Shown: piece after piece, positions 61,901-64,000 of the stretch
Position numbering within the stretch: position 1 is the first letter of the stretch
Layout: the number at the start of each line of letters is the position of its first letter
NCBI RefSeq assembly: GCF_000524195.1
Contig: NW_020170427.1
Location: 390,627 to 454,626 of the forward strand
From: Echinococcus granulosus
Taxonomy: Eukaryota; Platyhelminthes; Cestoda; Cyclophyllidea; Taeniidae
Length of the DNA: 64,000 nt
Reading direction: 5' to 3'
Made by a program: the position numbers and the translations under genes
The notes under the pieces: generated by a model
Told to the model about the DNA's origin: nothing
Seen by the model: the letters and a program-made list of their open reading frames with translations, nothing else
Databases searched by the model: none

Positions 61901-64000
61901 TACCAGTGCCAAAACTTGACAGAAGAAGGTAAATGATATGAAGTTGCCACTGGAAAATTGAGTTTTATTCCACCAAGATTTTAACACATTGAAATAGGCG
62001 AATCTGGTTCCACCTCCAGACCTCCCCTCAAGGGCAAATTAGATGCTGCCTCCTAATGTTACCCCTACTCAACGACCCCAATGAACTCTACTATTTCTAC
62101 GACTATGTGTGTAGCAATAAAAGCTGATGCATCAAAAGCGTGAAAAAACAAATGAATGAGTAATGATAGCACTGTAACGGTCCGCAGTATTTCAATTGTG
62201 AAAATGTGGCAGGCTTTAGATTCCAAATTATCGCTGTTCTGCGGAGGGAATAGACATCAAATCTGCCTTGTAACGAGGTGCATTTTCAAGAAAAGTGGGC
62301 CAGCAAAGTAGGCTGACCAATGAAGATTAAGAGAGGAGGGAAGAGTAGAGGCATGGAGACCAGACTGTCACCCGCTCCCTCGCTTGTGCGTGCGTGGGTG
62401 CGTGGGCGCGCGGGTGCGCGCGTTCATGAGTCACGATGCTTACGTTTGCGGGTGTTCCGGTAATGCGGAACAACACAACACCCAACAGACCTGATGTGTG
62501 CATGTACTATTCACGACAACAGTTGAAAGTTTAAGGGTGTGTGTGGGTGTGTTTACGCAGTCTGAAGAAGTCGAACAACTGTGGTGTACACTCCTGGGGT
62601 CTGACTGAAATGGATGGATGTTCTATTTACGGCATGGCCGAGAAAATAGAACGAAATGGTCAAAGGCCTTCAACAGATTGGCACAGTGTCTACACTCGAT
62701 TCTGTTATAAAGAAGAGTTGTGAGAACTGCTACTTCCGGATGCTATTCTTGTGTCGATGGAAAACAAGATCGGGTCCGACAATGTAAATCAGCAATGAAT
62801 TTGTATTAGGGAATGATGGCAAGAGTACGGTTAACCACATAACTGATGTTGTTTACACCAGGATCTATGGCTACTGAACCAAAACAACACCTTTAGAAGC
62901 TAGGCAAATCACATTGCGTAGGAATCCTGCGAACTGTTTGGAACGTAGAATACATGTACATTCAGATAGAAGAAAGGTGGCAGCTTTCTCTCCACCTGAA
63001 AAAATGAAGTACCGAGACAGAAATAAAACTCAATTGCGCCTTCTATCCTGTGTAACGCAAAGCGAGACTTAGGGTAAAAACGGGTTAACTTGGCAAGGTC
63101 ACTGCGCTTCGAGAAAAATAGGCCCGATTTGAGTAAAAAACAATCATAAAAACTAAAATCAAGTGAAAAGCACTTTTCAGCTTGCATCAGCCTACAAGTG
63201 AGCTTGTGGCACGTTCATTTACCTTTATTAAGCCATCGGTCTTAGTGAATTTCAGGGAAGGAAACAATGAGGAAGGGAGATTGTGAAATCTCCTGGGAAA
63301 TCAAATTTTAAATTACCGATGTGATAGGAACCGACAGAACGCGAGCTCTTTAGTCTTCGTGGGCTTCAGTCACCATCATAGTGGCATGGCTTTCCTTCAT
63401 GCCACTTCTGCTGACAGTTCACCGACCCTCCTGTAAACTTACGATTCAACTATAGTGCCTCCAAAAGAGGCCTAAACTACATTAACGAAAGCGCTTTTGG
63501 GTTTGAAGCAATTGATTTATCAGTTTAGCAATGGACGAGTTAAAAAGGCGAGATCACCCATAACACAGGGTGATCAAGTTTACGTCCGACTTGGACAAGG
63601 TCAGCCAAAGGAGATGGAAAGCTCTACAAAGCGAAGAATGATTAATCCAAAATAAGTGAATCTCGTCACCGAGACAGGCGCAAAAAGGTCACTCTATTCC
63701 CCAAAATCGACTGAGTTAAAACCCCTGCCCCCAAGAGGGCTCTACGCTCACTGCGAAAAGAAATTGAGAACTCTCCAACAGTTTTCTTTCAGAAGGAAAG
63801 AGATTATCTGTCTACCAAAAATACGCAGTGAATACGGTCAAATGTCAAGAGGCATTAGGACGAAACATTGCCTTCTACGCTGTTGACCAGTGAGGAAGAA
63901 GGAAGAGGGAGGAAGAGATTCTAAGCTAACGAAGGCGACGAAGCGTAATAGAATACGTTTACAAAAGGAAACGAGAATGCACACAAATTACGGTTGAATT
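61901..64000. other. Intergenic or tensin intron, nothing recognised apart from an alternating GC/GT stretch
   Basis: If the tensin gene continues to the right this is intronic. A CpG/TpG-rich alternating run lies at 62386-62422, and a perfect 9-bp inverted repeat (agtggcatg/catgccact) at 63380-63406. Minus-strand open frames, such as 62909-63187, do not look like tensin exons. Confidence 0.4.

Noticed and set aside
1..64000. CRISPR arrays, operons, phage or bacterial features
   Set aside because: No regularly spaced repeats, no contiguous long coding frames; introns, repeats and composition indicate a eukaryotic genome.

Overview
The window looks like animal genomic DNA. It is moderately AT-rich with little coding sequence, introns of about 0.2 to 5 kb, GT-AG splice sites, dinucleotide microsatellites and three 100-N scaffold gaps (21357-21456, 45799-45898, 61249-61348). 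My best guess is a flatworm, perhaps a cestode. That rests on genome style and on how far the two recognisable proteins have diverged from vertebrate relatives; no sequence in the window fixes the species.

Two protein-coding genes can be supported. (1) A plus-strand gene with three coding exons (21913-22326, 23886-24257, 24454-24903; 411 codons before the stop, all junctions in phase 0). It encodes a protein with a C-x2-C-x14-H-x4-H zinc finger preceded by a basic/aromatic WLVVP block, resembling the finger of the SPINDOC / ZFTA (C11orf95) chromatin-associated proteins. A CpG- and GC-rich block at about 18480-19145, ending in a consensus donor, is a plausible promoter plus non-coding first exon. 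(2) The 3' part of a minus-strand tensin-family gene with three phase-consistent exons (61092-60811, 59421-59166, 54237-53626). The last two exons together encode a tensin-type SH2 domain split by a 4.9 kb intron. Its N-terminal part would lie beyond the right edge, and no PTB domain was found downstream.

The rest is intergenic or intronic and rich in old repeats. The most interesting is a family (called family A here) of about 13 copies in both orientations. Each intact copy is about 1.0-1.1 kb: a TG...CA long terminal repeat of about 195 bp, a primer-binding-site-like sequence starting TGG, about 700 bp of conserved interior without a shared reading frame, a purine tract, and a second LTR. 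Solo LTRs also occur, one with a perfect 4-bp target duplication. This is the layout of a non-autonomous miniature LTR retrotransposon (TRIM/LARD-like). All three copies in the large tensin intron are antisense to the gene.

Three further low-copy repeat families are recognisable by internal comparison: B (29330-30720, 42290-43640, 35100-36120, 39450-39810), C (9590-10065, 14758-15255) and D (1060-1490, 5785-6240). A protein-like minus-strand frame broken by two stops (52929-52297) and a possible reverse-transcriptase remnant (53056-53373) lie just downstream of the tensin gene. No rRNA, tRNA, CRISPR or bacterial-type operon was seen.
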